A stretch of 64,000 bases of DNA from Edaphobacter dinghuensis (GCF_014640335.1 NZ_BMGT01000003.1:913149-977148); one strand, 5' to 3'; shown: positions 26,038 to 34,660, counted from the stretch's first letter. A program made the numbers and translations. Notes: generated from the sequence alone by a model not told the origin.

Positions 26038-26051
26038 TGTAAACGTTTCTG
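26038..26051. promoter_or_regulatory. Possible LacI-family operator between xylB and tolC-like gene
   Basis: TGTAAACGTTTCTG matches the AANCGNTT core of LacI-family operators with a central CG. It lies 183 bases upstream of xylB and 51 bases upstream of the tolC-like start, so either gene could be the target. Confidence 0.35.
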
Positions 26052-26101
26052 TGTGATCAAAACCGTAGGATTAGTGTGAGAGATACAGGTAACATTCACG
26101 T

Positions 26102-27610
26102 ATGAGCCAAAGCATGAGAGTGCGTTACTCCCGGAATCTGGTTGCTGCGCTGGCGATTGGTCTGCTAGGCCTGCCCGCATGGGCGCAGCAGGATACAAGC
26201 CAGACTACGGCCAGTGGACCGAGCACAGGGCAGACCAGCTCGCCGATCGCAGCGGCGCAGCAGCAACTTTATACAGCGTCGGGTGAAAATGGAGCGCAGC
26301 CTACGCAGGATTCATTTCGGGGCAGCGTCGTGGAAGGGAAGTCGACGGGAACGATGATGGACCTGTCGCTCGACGAGGCGATTCAACGCGGTCTTCGCAA
26401 CAACCTGGGGATCATTCTGCAGTCGTCGACACAGAAGAATGCAGGAGGCCAGCGGCTCGAAGAGTTGCAGGCGTTGCTGCCTACGGTCACCGCCTCTGGC
26501 AGCGTCGAGGTACAGCAGATCAACCTCGCAGCCGAAGGCCTGAAATTTCCCGGACTGAACCCGATCATCGGGCCATTCCAGGTCGTGGACTTCAGGGCGT
26601 TCCTGACGCAGAACCTGGTAAACGTTTCGGCGCTCCAGAATTACATTGCTGCGAAGCATAACTTTGAAGGGGCAAAGCTGACTGCCGATGACGCTCGTAA
26701 TCTGGTGGTGTTGACGGTAGGCAACGCCTATCTGCTGTGCGTCGCAGATGCTGCACGCATTGAGGCGGTCAATGCGGAGATGGCGACCTCTAAGGTTTCA
26801 CTCGATCAGGCGACCGACGCGCACGATGCCGGGACCAGCCCCAAGCTCGATGTGCTACGGGCGAAGGTGGACTATCAGAACGAAGAGCAGCGGTTGATCT
26901 CGGCGAAGAACGACTTGGCAAAGGATAAGCTGGCACTGGCACGGACGATCGGCCTGCCGCTTGACCAGGAGTTTCGGTTGACGGATCAGGTTCCGTTCGC
27001 CGCGCTTGATCATGTGAATCCCGATACAGCTTTCGCGCAGGCATTGGCCTCTCGTAAAGATCTTGCGGCTTCGGCGGAGCAGGTGAAGGCGGCGCGTGCG
27101 GAGAAGACTTCGGCGTGGGCGAGCCAGCTTCCCGTGGCCAGCTTCTCGGGCGATTTCGGCGACCTGGGAACGACGCCGGGGCACTCTCATGGAACCTACT
27201 CGGCTACCGGCAAGATCAGCGCGCCGGTTCTGCAGATCGCCAAGACTCGTGGCCAGGAGCAGGTTGCCGACGCTCAATATGAGCAGGCGAAGGCCAGGTT
27301 GGCTGATCAGGCGCAGCAAGTGAATGCGGATGTTCGTGACAGCTTGCTGGACATTCAGGCGGCCGAAAAGCTTGTCGAGGCGACGCACTCGAACGTCGAG
27401 CTTGCCAACGAGGCCCTGAGCGATGCTCAGCAGCGGTTTCATGCCGGTGTTTCGGATAACCTCGCTGTCTCTCAAGCGCAGTCGCAGACGGAATTAGCCA
27501 ACGATCAATACATTAGCGCGCTTTATCAGCATAACGTTGCCAAGCTCTCGCTGGCGCGGGCACTGGGCATAGCGCAGACGAATTACAAAGATTATCTCGG
27601 AGGGAAGTAG
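26102..27610 (+). CDS. TolC-family outer membrane efflux protein
   Basis: The 502-residue precursor has a signal peptide (VAALAIGLLGLPAWAQ), a short Gln/Thr/Ser-rich stretch, and two OEP (PF02321) repeats of long amphipathic helices. These include LSLDEAIQRGLRNNLGI at about 88 and the second-repeat pattern LANEALSDAQQRFHAGVSDNLAVSQAQ near 440. It should form the outer membrane duct of a tripartite pump. The HlyD-type adaptor gene begins one base after its stop, so they are cotranscribed. The inner membrane transporter is missing from the operon. The start is ATG 26102; ATG 26114 is a possible alternative. Confidence 0.9.
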   Translation: MSQSMRVRYSRNLVAALAIGLLGLPAWAQQDTSQTTASGPSTGQTSSPIAAAQQQLYTASGENGAQPTQDSFRGSVVEGKSTGTMMDLSLDEAIQRGLRNNLGIILQSSTQKNAGGQRLEELQALLPTVTASGSVEVQQINLAAEGLKFPGLNPIIGPFQVVDFRAFLTQNLVNVSALQNYIAAKHNFEGAKLTADDARNLVVLTVGNAYLLCVADAARIEAVNAEMATSKVSLDQATDAHDAGTSPKLDVLRAKVDYQNEEQRLISAKNDLAKDKLALARTIGLPLDQEFRLTDQVPFAALDHVNPDTAFAQALASRKDLAASAEQVKAARAEKTSAWASQLPVASFSGDFGDLGTTPGHSHGTYSATGKISAPVLQIAKTRGQEQVADAQYEQAKARLADQAQQVNADVRDSLLDIQAAEKLVEATHSNVELANEALSDAQQRFHAGVSDNLAVSQAQSQTELANDQYISALYQHNVAKLSLARALGIAQTNYKDYLGGK

Positions 27611-27611
27611 C

Positions 27612-28913
27612 TTGTCAGACCAAGTGGATCAAAATCACGACGGACAAACCGCGGAGATCAATGGAACAGGTCACCTTAAATCGCACAACGATGCGGGCAG
27701 GGGCGGCCGCAGTGGCGACGAGGAGTCTGCGCAGCCTGAGAAGTCGTCGCGCCGAAAATTTATCGTCATCGCGGTGCTGATCTTCCTGGTGGTGGGTGCA
27801 GCTTTGTTCTACTGGCACTCCACCTTCACCGAAGATACTGACGATGCCCAGATCGACGGCAATCTCTATCAGGTCAGCTCGCGTGTGACCGGGCAGGTTA
27901 TCAAGGTCTATGTAGACGATAACCAGAAGGTCCAGCAGGGACAGTTGCTTGCAGAGATTGATCCCAAAGACTACCAGGTGGCTCTGGAGCAGGCGGAGGC
28001 AAACCTCGCCAGTGCACAGGCTGCTGCCATTCAGGCCAATGTCAACGTTCCCATTACCAGCACAAGCGTAAGCACGAACCTGAGCACGACGAGCTCTGAT
28101 GTGCAGGCTGCGCAGGCGTCAGTGGCGCAGGCACAAAAGTCGGAGCAGGCGGCGGAGGCCCGCGTCGACCAGGCAAAGGCCAATGCCTTGAAGGCCAAGC
28201 TGGACGTCGAACGTTATACGCCATTGGTCCAGAAGGATGTCATTTCTAAGCAGCAATATGACGCTGCCGTGGCACAGGCTGACGGTACCTCCGCTGCTGT
28301 CATTGAAGCCCAGTCGCAGGTGATCGGACAGCAGGAGGCGGTGCGCGAAGCACAGCAGAAGCTGGCGCAGGCACGTTTTTCGGCGAACGAGTCAGTAAAG
28401 AATGGTCCGCAGCAGGTGAGGGTGCAGGAGGCGAAGGCCAACGCGGCTCTTGCCGAGGTGCAGCAGGCGCAGGCGAAGGTAGACCAAGCCAAGCTTAACC
28501 TGAGCTATACCCACATTACGGCTCCCACGACAGGAATCGTCAATAAGAAGAACGTACAGGTGGGTGCCAACCTTTCGATCGGACAGGACCTGCTGACGAT
28601 CATTCCCCTGACGGATCTGTGGGTTACAGCGAACTTCAAAGAGACCCAGATTCAACACATGCACCCTGGGCAGGACGTTACGATTGAGGTGGATGCACTG
28701 GGCGGACGCAAGTTCCACGGCAAGGTCACTCAGATTGGCGGAGCCACCGGATCGCGCCTGTCTCTGTTCCCGCCAGAGAACGCCACGGGTAACTATGTGA
28801 AGGTGGTGCAACGCATTCCAGTTCGCATCGACTTCAATGACCTGCAGAAGGAAAATGGGGATTACGCGCTTCGGCCAGGATTCTCCGTCACTCCTTACGT
28901 CTCAGTTAAATAG
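27612..28913 (+). CDS. HlyD/EmrA-type periplasmic adaptor
   Basis: The 433-residue membrane fusion protein has a charged cytoplasmic N-terminus, one TM helix (FIVIAVLIFLVVGAALFYW, about 52-72), a lipoyl half-motif (VSSRVTGQVIKVYVDDNQKVQQGQ), a long Ala/Gln-rich coiled coil (about 120-300), the second half-motif (ITAPTTGIVNKKNVQVG) and a beta-barrel domain. The EDTDDAQIDG segment before the first lipoyl motif is typical of EmrA. The start is TTG 27612, supported by GGAGG 8 bases upstream. EmrA normally pairs with an MFS pump (EmrB), which is not found here. A terminator follows at 28965-28994. Confidence 0.9.
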   Translation: MSDQVDQNHDGQTAEINGTGHLKSHNDAGRGGRSGDEESAQPEKSSRRKFIVIAVLIFLVVGAALFYWHSTFTEDTDDAQIDGNLYQVSSRVTGQVIKVYVDDNQKVQQGQLLAEIDPKDYQVALEQAEANLASAQAAAIQANVNVPITSTSVSTNLSTTSSDVQAAQASVAQAQKSEQAAEARVDQAKANALKAKLDVERYTPLVQKDVISKQQYDAAVAQADGTSAAVIEAQSQVIGQQEAVREAQQKLAQARFSANESVKNGPQQVRVQEAKANAALAEVQQAQAKVDQAKLNLSYTHITAPTTGIVNKKNVQVGANLSIGQDLLTIIPLTDLWVTANFKETQIQHMHPGQDVTIEVDALGGRKFHGKVTQIGGATGSRLSLFPPENATGNYVKVVQRIPVRIDFNDLQKENGDYALRPGFSVTPYVSVK

Positions 28914-28964
28914 AGAGAAGAACGGAGCAGAGCAGGTCAACCCCTTCTCGCAACAATTCTGAAG

Positions 28965-28994
28965 CACAGCCTCACCAATCTTGGTGGGGCTGTG
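28965..28994 (+). terminator. Terminator after the efflux operon
   Basis: The stem CACAGCCTCACCA pairs with TGGTGGGGCTGTG (one G-U pair), followed by TATCTTT. It ends the tolC-emrA-like operon and argues against a start for the next gene at 28981. Confidence 0.8.
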
Positions 28995-29058
28995 TATCTT
29001 TAACGGCGAGGGCCTCGCATCCAAGCGGCGCTCTCGCTCATCTACAAAACATACCCTT

Positions 29059-30078
29059 ATGCCGATCGCGATTGTATTTTTCGTCCATTACGCCTACCTG
29101 ATCCTGTTCTTCTGGGTTCTGGCAGAGCAGCTCGGCATACCCATTCCCAGCATTCCGGTGCTTCTCACAGCAGGAACACTCAGCGCTACCCATAAGATTC
29201 ATCACAGCTATGCCTTGGCGGTTGTGTTGGTGGCGTGCATCCTGGCCGATACATTATGGTTTGCCCTGGGGCGACGTTATGGCAAAAATGTTCTCCAGCT
29301 CCTTTGCCGATTGTCGTTTGAGGCTTCCACCTGCGTAAGCAAGACCGAGGGATACTTCTCCAAGCGCGGCCCGGTCACGCTGCTGATTTCGAAGTTCATT
29401 CCGGGCTTGAGTACGGTTGCCGCGCCGATTGCGGGACAGACAGGAATGCCGTATGGTCGCTTTTTTATATGGGATCTCGCCGGATCGATCTTGTGGGCGG
29501 AGGCCTTTCTGCTCAGCGGGCGTTTCTTCGGCGACCTGGCAAAGCGCAGTGCACGGTTCTTCCAGCTATTGGGTCACTTTGCATTCATCATCTTTATCGT
29601 CATGGTGTTCGGCTTCTTTGCCTATCGCCTACTCAAGCAGCGCAGATTTCTGCAGCAGGTTCGCAGCATGCGGCTTGAGCCGGCCGAGTTGAAGGCTATG
29701 ATCGACAACGCGCATAAGCAGGGTAATATCCCACCCTTTATCGTCGATCTGCGCCATCCTCTCGACTACCTGCCTGATCCGCGGGTGCTGCCGGGCGCGC
29801 TGCGCATTGGGCCGAATGAGATCCGGCAGCATAGCGAGATCATTCCGCGCGACCGCGATGTAATCCTCTACTGCACCTGCCCTAGCGAAGAGACCAGCGC
29901 CAAGTTGGCGATGCAGCTTCACAAGATGGGCATCTACCGTGTACGGCCGTTGCGCGGCGGCTTCGACGGATGGAAGGAGGCGGGGTACCCTCTTGAGGAC
30001 TACATCGAAGACACCCCGCAAGTGCAGCCGCTGTTGACGCAGATCACACCATCAACTCCCCAGCCGGAAGTTCACTGA
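29059..30078 (+). CDS. DedA-family membrane protein fused to a rhodanese domain
   Basis: The 339-residue protein has an N-terminal DedA/SNARE-associated domain (about 1-205) with the family marks FFWVLAEQLGIPIPSIP, LGRRYGKN and SKFIPGLSTVAAPIAGQTGM. These proteins flip lipids such as undecaprenyl phosphate or phosphatidylethanolamine in known cases. Residues about 235-325 form a rhodanese domain: FIVDLRHPLDYL, PGALRI, and the catalytic loop starting at Cys in ILYCTCPSEETS. The join of lipid flippase and sulfurtransferase folds is unusual, and its function is not known. ATG 29059 is chosen because upstream starts fall in the terminator. The gene's 3' end overlaps the convergent TonB-like gene by 27 bases. 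Confidence 0.87.
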   Translation: MPIAIVFFVHYAYLILFFWVLAEQLGIPIPSIPVLLTAGTLSATHKIHHSYALAVVLVACILADTLWFALGRRYGKNVLQLLCRLSFEASTCVSKTEGYFSKRGPVTLLISKFIPGLSTVAAPIAGQTGMPYGRFFIWDLAGSILWAEAFLLSGRFFGDLAKRSARFFQLLGHFAFIIFIVMVFGFFAYRLLKQRRFLQQVRSMRLEPAELKAMIDNAHKQGNIPPFIVDLRHPLDYLPDPRVLPGALRIGPNEIRQHSEIIPRDRDVILYCTCPSEETSAKLAMQLHKMGIYRVRPLRGGFDGWKEAGYPLEDYIEDTPQVQPLLTQITPSTPQPEVH

Positions 30079-30774
30079 TATCGTTGTCTGTACTTCAGTA
30101 GGGATGCCGTTGAGACGGTAAGGTTGATAGCGCGCTGTGCGGATGGCATCGATGGCGGCAGGCTGCAACATGGCAGGGCCGCTAACCACATGGAGACTCT
30201 CAATCATTCCAGTGCGGGAGATAGTGGCTTCCACAACGACCGTTCCTTCTACATGCGCTGCTCTGGCGATCTCAGAATAGACAGGACGAATTGGAGTGAT
30301 AAGCATTCCGGCCGAGACGCCGGAAGATATGCGCACCGGGGCCTTCGATGTTTGCGTTGCAGCGACTGTTACGTGTGGCGCATGGGCCGTGTTTCCAATG
30401 GAGATGTTGAGCGATGTTTCATCTGTCATGCCGCTGCCTGATGGCATGGCGGTGATAGGAGGCGCATCGTCTGTTAATGGAAAGAGTCTGGGGAGCATCG
30501 ACCGTGTCTGGAGAGCTTGTGTTGTAGTCGAAGCCAGAGCATCGGAGGCTGCTGCTGCCTGAACAGGCCTAATGGGAACAGGAGGTCGTGGAGGCGGTGG
30601 CATAAGGATGTGTGGCGTTGCAGCCACGAAGGCAAGCCTCTCCGGATGCAATAAAGGCAGCGCGATGATCAGCGCAGCTAAAGCAAATTGGAAGCTTATG
30701 GAGACTAGAGCCGTCCATCGCTCTGGTGAAGAAGCGTGACGAACTTGCGATACGACCAGACTGCCCTCGAACAT
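30052..30774 (-). CDS. TonB-like energy transducer
   Basis: The 240-residue protein has an N-terminal TM helix (about 22-40), then a proline-rich stretch (MPPPPRPPVPIRPV) and a C-terminal TonB domain (about 155-240). That domain has VYSEIARAAHVEGTVVVEATISRTG, IESLHVVSGPAMLQPAAIDAIRTARYQPY and a final beta strand TTISVNFRLGS. It would couple inner membrane proton-motive energy to an outer membrane receptor, or act in another envelope role, as many Acidobacteriota TonB paralogues lack ExbBD neighbours. ATG 30774 has GGAGAGG 6 bases upstream and is preferred to ATG 30789. Confidence 0.85.
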   Translation of the reverse strand: MFEGSLVVSQVRHASSPERWTALVSISFQFALAALIIALPLLHPERLAFVAATPHILMPPPPRPPVPIRPVQAAAASDALASTTTQALQTRSMLPRLFPLTDDAPPITAMPSGSGMTDETSLNISIGNTAHAPHVTVAATQTSKAPVRISSGVSAGMLITPIRPVYSEIARAAHVEGTVVVEATISRTGMIESLHVVSGPAMLQPAAIDAIRTARYQPYRLNGIPTEVQTTISVNFRLGS

Positions 30775-30925
30775 AAAGCACCTCTCCATCTCGGCGGATC
30801 AGGTGCGCATCTGCGAGGAATGCGTACTTGCTACGTTAGACACCATCGCACCGGAAATGTTCCCGGACGCGACGCTTTCAAAACTTCTTATGCAGAACCC
30901 GTTACCATAGAACTTTGGCCGTGGT

Positions 30926-32536
30926 ATGCCGCGGCAGGAGAGGGAATTGGCTTACAACGATCTTCGCGACTGGATAAAGCAACTCGAAAAGGCTGGAGAG
31001 CTGAAGCGCATCACGGCTGAGGTCGATCCGATTCTTGAGATGGCCGAGATTGCAGACCGCGCCGCCAAGTTGGGACGAGGCACAGCGAAGGCCGGTGGCC
31101 CGGCACTCCTGTTTGAGAACGTCAAGGGCTATCCGAAGGCGCGCGTGTTGATGAACCAGTTTGGCAGCGAGCGGCGAATGAAGCTGGCTCTCGAGACCGA
31201 TTCGCTCAATGACATAGCCGACCGCATTCGTGAACTGCTGCATCCGGTTTCGCCGACAAGTTTTATGGACAAGCTGAAGATGCTGCCGAAGCTGGCAGAG
31301 GTTGGAGGATTCTTCCCTAAGCTCGTCGCTGCCAAGGACGCTCCCTGCAAAGAGGTCATTCATCGCGGTGAGGATGCCAATCTTCTTGATTTGCCTATTT
31401 TGAAGACGTGGCCACAGGATGGTGGCCGCTTCATTACGTTACCGTGCGTGATTACGCGCGATCCGAAGTCGGGTAAGCGCAACATCGGCATGTACCGAAT
31501 GCAGGTCTACGACGGCAAGACGACAGGCATGCACTGGCAGCGTCAGAAGGTTGCCGCCGAGCACATGCGCGACCGGCTACGCGCTACGACTCCCGATGTT
31601 GCAGGCGGTGTTGATCTCATGGCATTGACGGCAGGCGGAACGGCTGCAGCGGCTTCTCTCGCCTCGTTGAACGCAACGACACTTACGAAGATTCGCAACG
31701 ACCGCATGGAAGTTGCAGTTGCGATTGGCACCGATCCTGCGACGACCTTCTCTGCGATTGTTCCCGCGCCGCCTGAGGTTGAGGAGTACTTGATCGCAGG
31801 TTTCCTGCGTCAGAAGCCGGTTGAGTTGGTAAAGGCGGAGACAGTCGATCTCGAGGTGCCCGCTCACGCGGAATACATCCTCGAAGGTTATGTGCAGCTC
31901 GGCGAGCTGCGAACCGAAGGGCCGTTTGGCGATCACACTGGCTTCTACACCATGCAGGATGACTATCCGGTATTTCATGTCACTGCAATCACGCATCGCA
32001 AGCAGCCTGTCTATGCCGCCACTATCGTCGGCAAGCCACCTATGGAAGATGCGTGGATGGGCAAGGCAGTGGAACGAATCTTTTTGCCGCTGATGCAGAT
32101 GACCTTGCCCGAGATTGTGGATGTCAACCTTCCTCCCGAAGGTGTCTTCCATAATTTGATGATCATCTCGATAAAGAAATCTTATGCGGGTCATGCGCGA
32201 AAAGTAATGAATGGCATCTGGGCGATGGGGCAGGCGATGTTTACAAAATGCATCATCGTCGTCGATGAGGATTGTGACGTGCAGGATCTGGCAGAGGTCG
32301 TTCTTCGCACGACGAACAACATCGATCCAGAGAGAGACATTCAGTTCACGCTGGGACCGGTGGACTCTCTGGACCATGCGAGTCGTCTGCCAAACTATGG
32401 TAGTAAGATGGGAATAGACGCGACGCGGAAGTGGCCTGCGGAGGGATTCACTCGCGAGTGGCCCGCGATGCTTGCAATGGAACCTGAGGTGAAAGCACGC
32501 GTAGACGCGTTGTGGAAAAAGCTTGGAATAGAGTAG
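30926..32536 (+). CDS. UbiD-family prenylated-FMN decarboxylase
   Basis: The 536-residue protein has the UbiD fold: LRDWIKQLEKAGELKRI at the start, PALLFENVKGYP, LPILKTWPQDGGRFITLP, GMYRMQVYDGKTTGMHWQRQK, VELVKAETVDLEVPAHAEYILEGYV, GPFGDHTGFY and SKMGIDATRKWP. The Arg/Glu active-site region is recognisable. It is longer than E. coli UbiD (497), mainly from about 34 extra residues after MHWQRQK, rich in Ala and Thr. Since mqnD is encoded 2 kb away, the likely role is the decarboxylation step of menaquinone synthesis. Other aromatic acids are possible. No UbiX gene is adjacent. Confidence 0.88.
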   Translation: MPRQERELAYNDLRDWIKQLEKAGELKRITAEVDPILEMAEIADRAAKLGRGTAKAGGPALLFENVKGYPKARVLMNQFGSERRMKLALETDSLNDIADRIRELLHPVSPTSFMDKLKMLPKLAEVGGFFPKLVAAKDAPCKEVIHRGEDANLLDLPILKTWPQDGGRFITLPCVITRDPKSGKRNIGMYRMQVYDGKTTGMHWQRQKVAAEHMRDRLRATTPDVAGGVDLMALTAGGTAAAASLASLNATTLTKIRNDRMEVAVAIGTDPATTFSAIVPAPPEVEEYLIAGFLRQKPVELVKAETVDLEVPAHAEYILEGYVQLGELRTEGPFGDHTGFYTMQDDYPVFHVTAITHRKQPVYAATIVGKPPMEDAWMGKAVERIFLPLMQMTLPEIVDVNLPPEGVFHNLMIISIKKSYAGHARKVMNGIWAMGQAMFTKCIIVVDEDCDVQDLAEVVLRTTNNIDPERDIQFTLGPVDSLDHASRLPNYGSKMGIDATRKWPAEGFTREWPAMLAMEPEVKARVDALWKKLGIE

Positions 32537-32744
32537 GGTTTTCAAAAAAAATCTCCCCCTAACTCCTGATAGTTATTGAGTTTGTAACCGTTTTATTGAA
32601 TTCTCACACATCAACATCAAAAAAAATGGGTTTCTTTTTTTAGCGGGAAACATTCGCTATGTGTTGCTGAGCAACGTGTTAACTCTACTTTGCTTCTAAC
32701 CCACTTAGCGGGTTCTCCCGGAATCTCTGTTTGGAGGCATTATC
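32537..32744 (+). other. Long AT-rich leader upstream of beta-barrel gene
   Basis: This 208-base gap is AT-rich, with a homopolymer A7-8 and a T8 block near 32618-32642. It contains no ORF. It probably carries the promoter and a long leader for the 32745 gene, but I cannot assign -35 and -10 boxes with confidence. Confidence 0.3.
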
Positions 32745-33314
32745 TTGAAACGACATCATCTGGTTGGCTTATTTCTCTTCTTGTTCGGTTGCTCTCTCGC
32801 CTCCCAGGCTCAAGCAGTTCCCATGGCCACGCGTCTGGGCGGATTACAGGTAGGTGCAGGCTTTAGCTTTGCTGTGCCTGACTATGGTCCGACTTATATC
32901 AAGGGCTATACGATCTATGGAGATGCCGATCTGTGGCGTCGTGTCGGCATTGAAGCAGACGTGCACCAGATCAATGTTCTAACGCCAACGGATATTGGCG
33001 AGAATACTTATCTCGTCGGACCAAGATTTACTCTGATGCGCCGAGACCGTGTTCGCGTCTACGCGAAAGCTCTCGGTGGAGTGGGTCGTTTCGAGTACCA
33101 GAAGGGCAATCCACGCGCTCCATACAATCCAACCACTGATACCTTTGGCGTATTCTCTGTAGGAGGCGGCATCGAATTCCGTGCCTCACAGCATATCAAC
33201 ATTCGTGCCGTCGATATCGAGGCGCAGAAGTGGCCTGGTTATGGAACGCCTGGATATCCGGCACATGGATTGACGCCCTTTGTTACCACGTTTGGCGCTG
33301 CATATTCTTTCTAG
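32745..33314 (+). CDS. Small outer membrane beta-barrel protein (OmpA/OmpW-type size)
   Basis: The 189-residue precursor has a signal peptide (HHLVGLFLFLFGCSLASQAQA). The mature part alternates hydrophobic strands and ends with FVTTFGAAYSF, the usual C-terminal aromatic signal for BAM insertion. The pattern fits an eight-stranded barrel (PF13505-like). No specific function can be given. The start is TTG 32745, supported by TTGGAGG 7 bases upstream; no ATG is suitably placed. A strong terminator follows, so it is a single-gene unit. Confidence 0.8.
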   Translation: MKRHHLVGLFLFLFGCSLASQAQAVPMATRLGGLQVGAGFSFAVPDYGPTYIKGYTIYGDADLWRRVGIEADVHQINVLTPTDIGENTYLVGPRFTLMRRDRVRVYAKALGGVGRFEYQKGNPRAPYNPTTDTFGVFSVGGGIEFRASQHINIRAVDIEAQKWPGYGTPGYPAHGLTPFVTTFGAAYSF

Positions 33315-33350
33315 CCTTTGTTGAAATTAGGGCGGATTTCCCCTTTGTGT

Positions 33351-33396
33351 AAAAGCGAACAGGACTCCTCTGACTCGAGGAGTCCTGTTCGCTTTT
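33351..33396 (+). terminator. Strong terminator after beta-barrel gene
   Basis: A near-perfect stem of about 18 bp (AAAGCGAACAGGACTCCTC with GAGGAGTCCTGTTCGCTTTT) closes the transcription unit of the beta-barrel gene. Confidence 0.92.
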
Positions 33397-33602
33397 AGCT
33401 TAATTTCTAATTTTTACGCCTGCCTTCGATAGAAACCTAATTACAAGGAAGAAAGAGCCGCGAGACTAATCTCGACAGGGACGCTGCATAAGCGCGAGTA
33501 GGCCCAGGCTCGGCTGACACGTTGAAAGGAGTATGTCAGCTTCAGTGCACGAGTGCGCCGACAGGCTCCGTGAGTAACACTCTTTCGGAAGAGAGGGAAA
33601 AG
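33397..33602. other. Structured non-coding stretch next to tRNA-Lys
   Basis: This 206-base gap between the terminator and the tRNA 3' end has no ORF. It contains several inverted repeats, for example GCTGACA with TGTCAGC around 33510-33538. I recognise no known RNA family. It may be tRNA trailer sequence or an unannotated small RNA. Confidence 0.25.
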
Positions 33603-33678
33603 TGGTGGACGCGGTAGGGATCGAACCTACGACCAGTCGATTAAGAGTCGAATGCTCTACCAGCTGAGCTACGCGTCC
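33603..33678 (-). tRNA. tRNA-Lys (anticodon CTT)
   Basis: Read on the minus strand, the gene has a 7-bp acceptor stem GGACGCG/CGCGTCC, a D arm GCTC-AGCTGGTA-GAGC, an anticodon loop CTCTTAA (anticodon CTT) and a TPsiC arm with GGTTCGATCC. Discriminator A is followed by an encoded CCA. The top pair of the anticodon stem is a T-C mismatch. The 76 bases fit a normal elongator tRNA. Confidence 0.95.
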
Positions 33679-33770
33679 ACATTGACCTCAAATGCATGAG
33701 GAGGAAGGGGATTGAGGGGCACACCCTGAAACCAGTCTGCCACAATCAATCGACTTACTTAAGATAACAC

Positions 33771-33800
33771 AGCTTGCAGAGTGAAAGCACTCTGCAAGCT
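33771..33800 (-). terminator. Hairpin terminator after mqnD
   Basis: A perfect 13-bp stem (AGCTTGCAGAGTG with CACTCTGCAAGCT, loop AAAG) begins 6 bases past the mqnD stop. The tail on the minus strand is only moderately T-rich. Confidence 0.75.
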
Positions 33801-33805
33801 GCTGA

Positions 33806-34660
33806 TTAACCAACAAAATCTACATTTGCACGAAGAGGAATGATGCCGCGGTCGAAGCCCATATCCAGAAGCTTGCGAATGGCCTCTTTGCCGTCCTCGC
33901 CATAGTTCAAGGTGCGCTCGTTGACGTACATGCCGACAAAACGGTTGGCCAGCGTAGGATCGAGATCGCGGGCGAACTGCATCGCGTATTCCAGCGCCTC
34001 TTCGCGATGGTCAAGAGCATGTTGGATGCTGTCCCGCAGAGCGTTCGTTGTGGCTAAGAGGGTCTCCTGGCTAAACGAGCGGCGAATGGCGTTGCCTCCA
34101 AGCGGGAGGGGAAGTCCAGTCTCTTCGCGCCACCACTGGCCAAGGTCGAGCAGCTTCACCAAACCGTCGTTCGCATAGGTTAGCTGGCCTTCGTGGATGA
34201 TGAGTCCGGCATCGAACTCTCCCGAAACCACAGCGGGAATGATCTTGTCGAACGGCACAACAGCCGTCTCAATCTCCGGGGCGAAGAGCTTCAACGACAG
34301 GTATGCCGTGGTGAGCGTGCCAGGAACGGCGATGCGTGTCTTCTTTACTTCATCGAGCGTCAATTTGCGGGGCGAGACGATCATCGGCCCATAGCCTTCG
34401 CCAACGCTGCCGCCGCACGCCATCAGGGTGTACTTGTCCTGTAGGTAGGGATAGGCGTGAAACGAGATGGCGGTGACATCGTAGAAGGCTTCATTGATGG
34501 CGCGATGATTCAGTGTTTCGATGTCGGTGAGCGTGTGGTTGAACTTGTAGCCGGGGACGCGGACCTTGTTGGTGGCCAGGCCGTAGAACATAAAGGCGTC
34601 GTCGGAGTCCGGGCTGTGGGCGATGTTGATCTCTCGAATGGCAGTGTTCGCAGTAGTCAT
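33806..34660 (-). CDS. mqnD: 1,4-dihydroxy-6-naphthoate synthase (menaquinone, futalosine pathway)
   Basis: The 284-residue enzyme belongs to the MqnA/MqnD family (PF02621). It makes 1,4-dihydroxy-6-naphthoate from cyclic dehypoxanthine futalosine. The MqnD signature AHSPDSDDAFMFY is at residues 14-26, with LTDIETLNHRA, DVTAISFHAYPYL and the catalytic-region His in LIIHEGQLTY. Its presence shows that the futalosine route, not the Men route, supplies menaquinone here. ATG 34660 with AAGGAC upstream gives the family N-terminus; the frame opens further to ATG 34720, whose extra 20 residues look unlike the family. Confidence 0.92.
   Translation of the reverse strand: MTTANTAIREINIAHSPDSDDAFMFYGLATNKVRVPGYKFNHTLTDIETLNHRAINEAFYDVTAISFHAYPYLQDKYTLMACGGSVGEGYGPMIVSPRKLTLDEVKKTRIAVPGTLTTAYLSLKLFAPEIETAVVPFDKIIPAVVSGEFDAGLIIHEGQLTYANDGLVKLLDLGQWWREETGLPLPLGGNAIRRSFSQETLLATTNALRDSIQHALDHREEALEYAMQFARDLDPTLANRFVGMYVNERTLNYGEDGKEAIRKLLDMGFDRGIIPLRANVDFVG

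Noticed and set aside
31577..32545. 322-codon minus-strand frame opposite the UbiD gene
   Set aside because: Composition (His, Arg, Cys rich) and position fit an antisense shadow.
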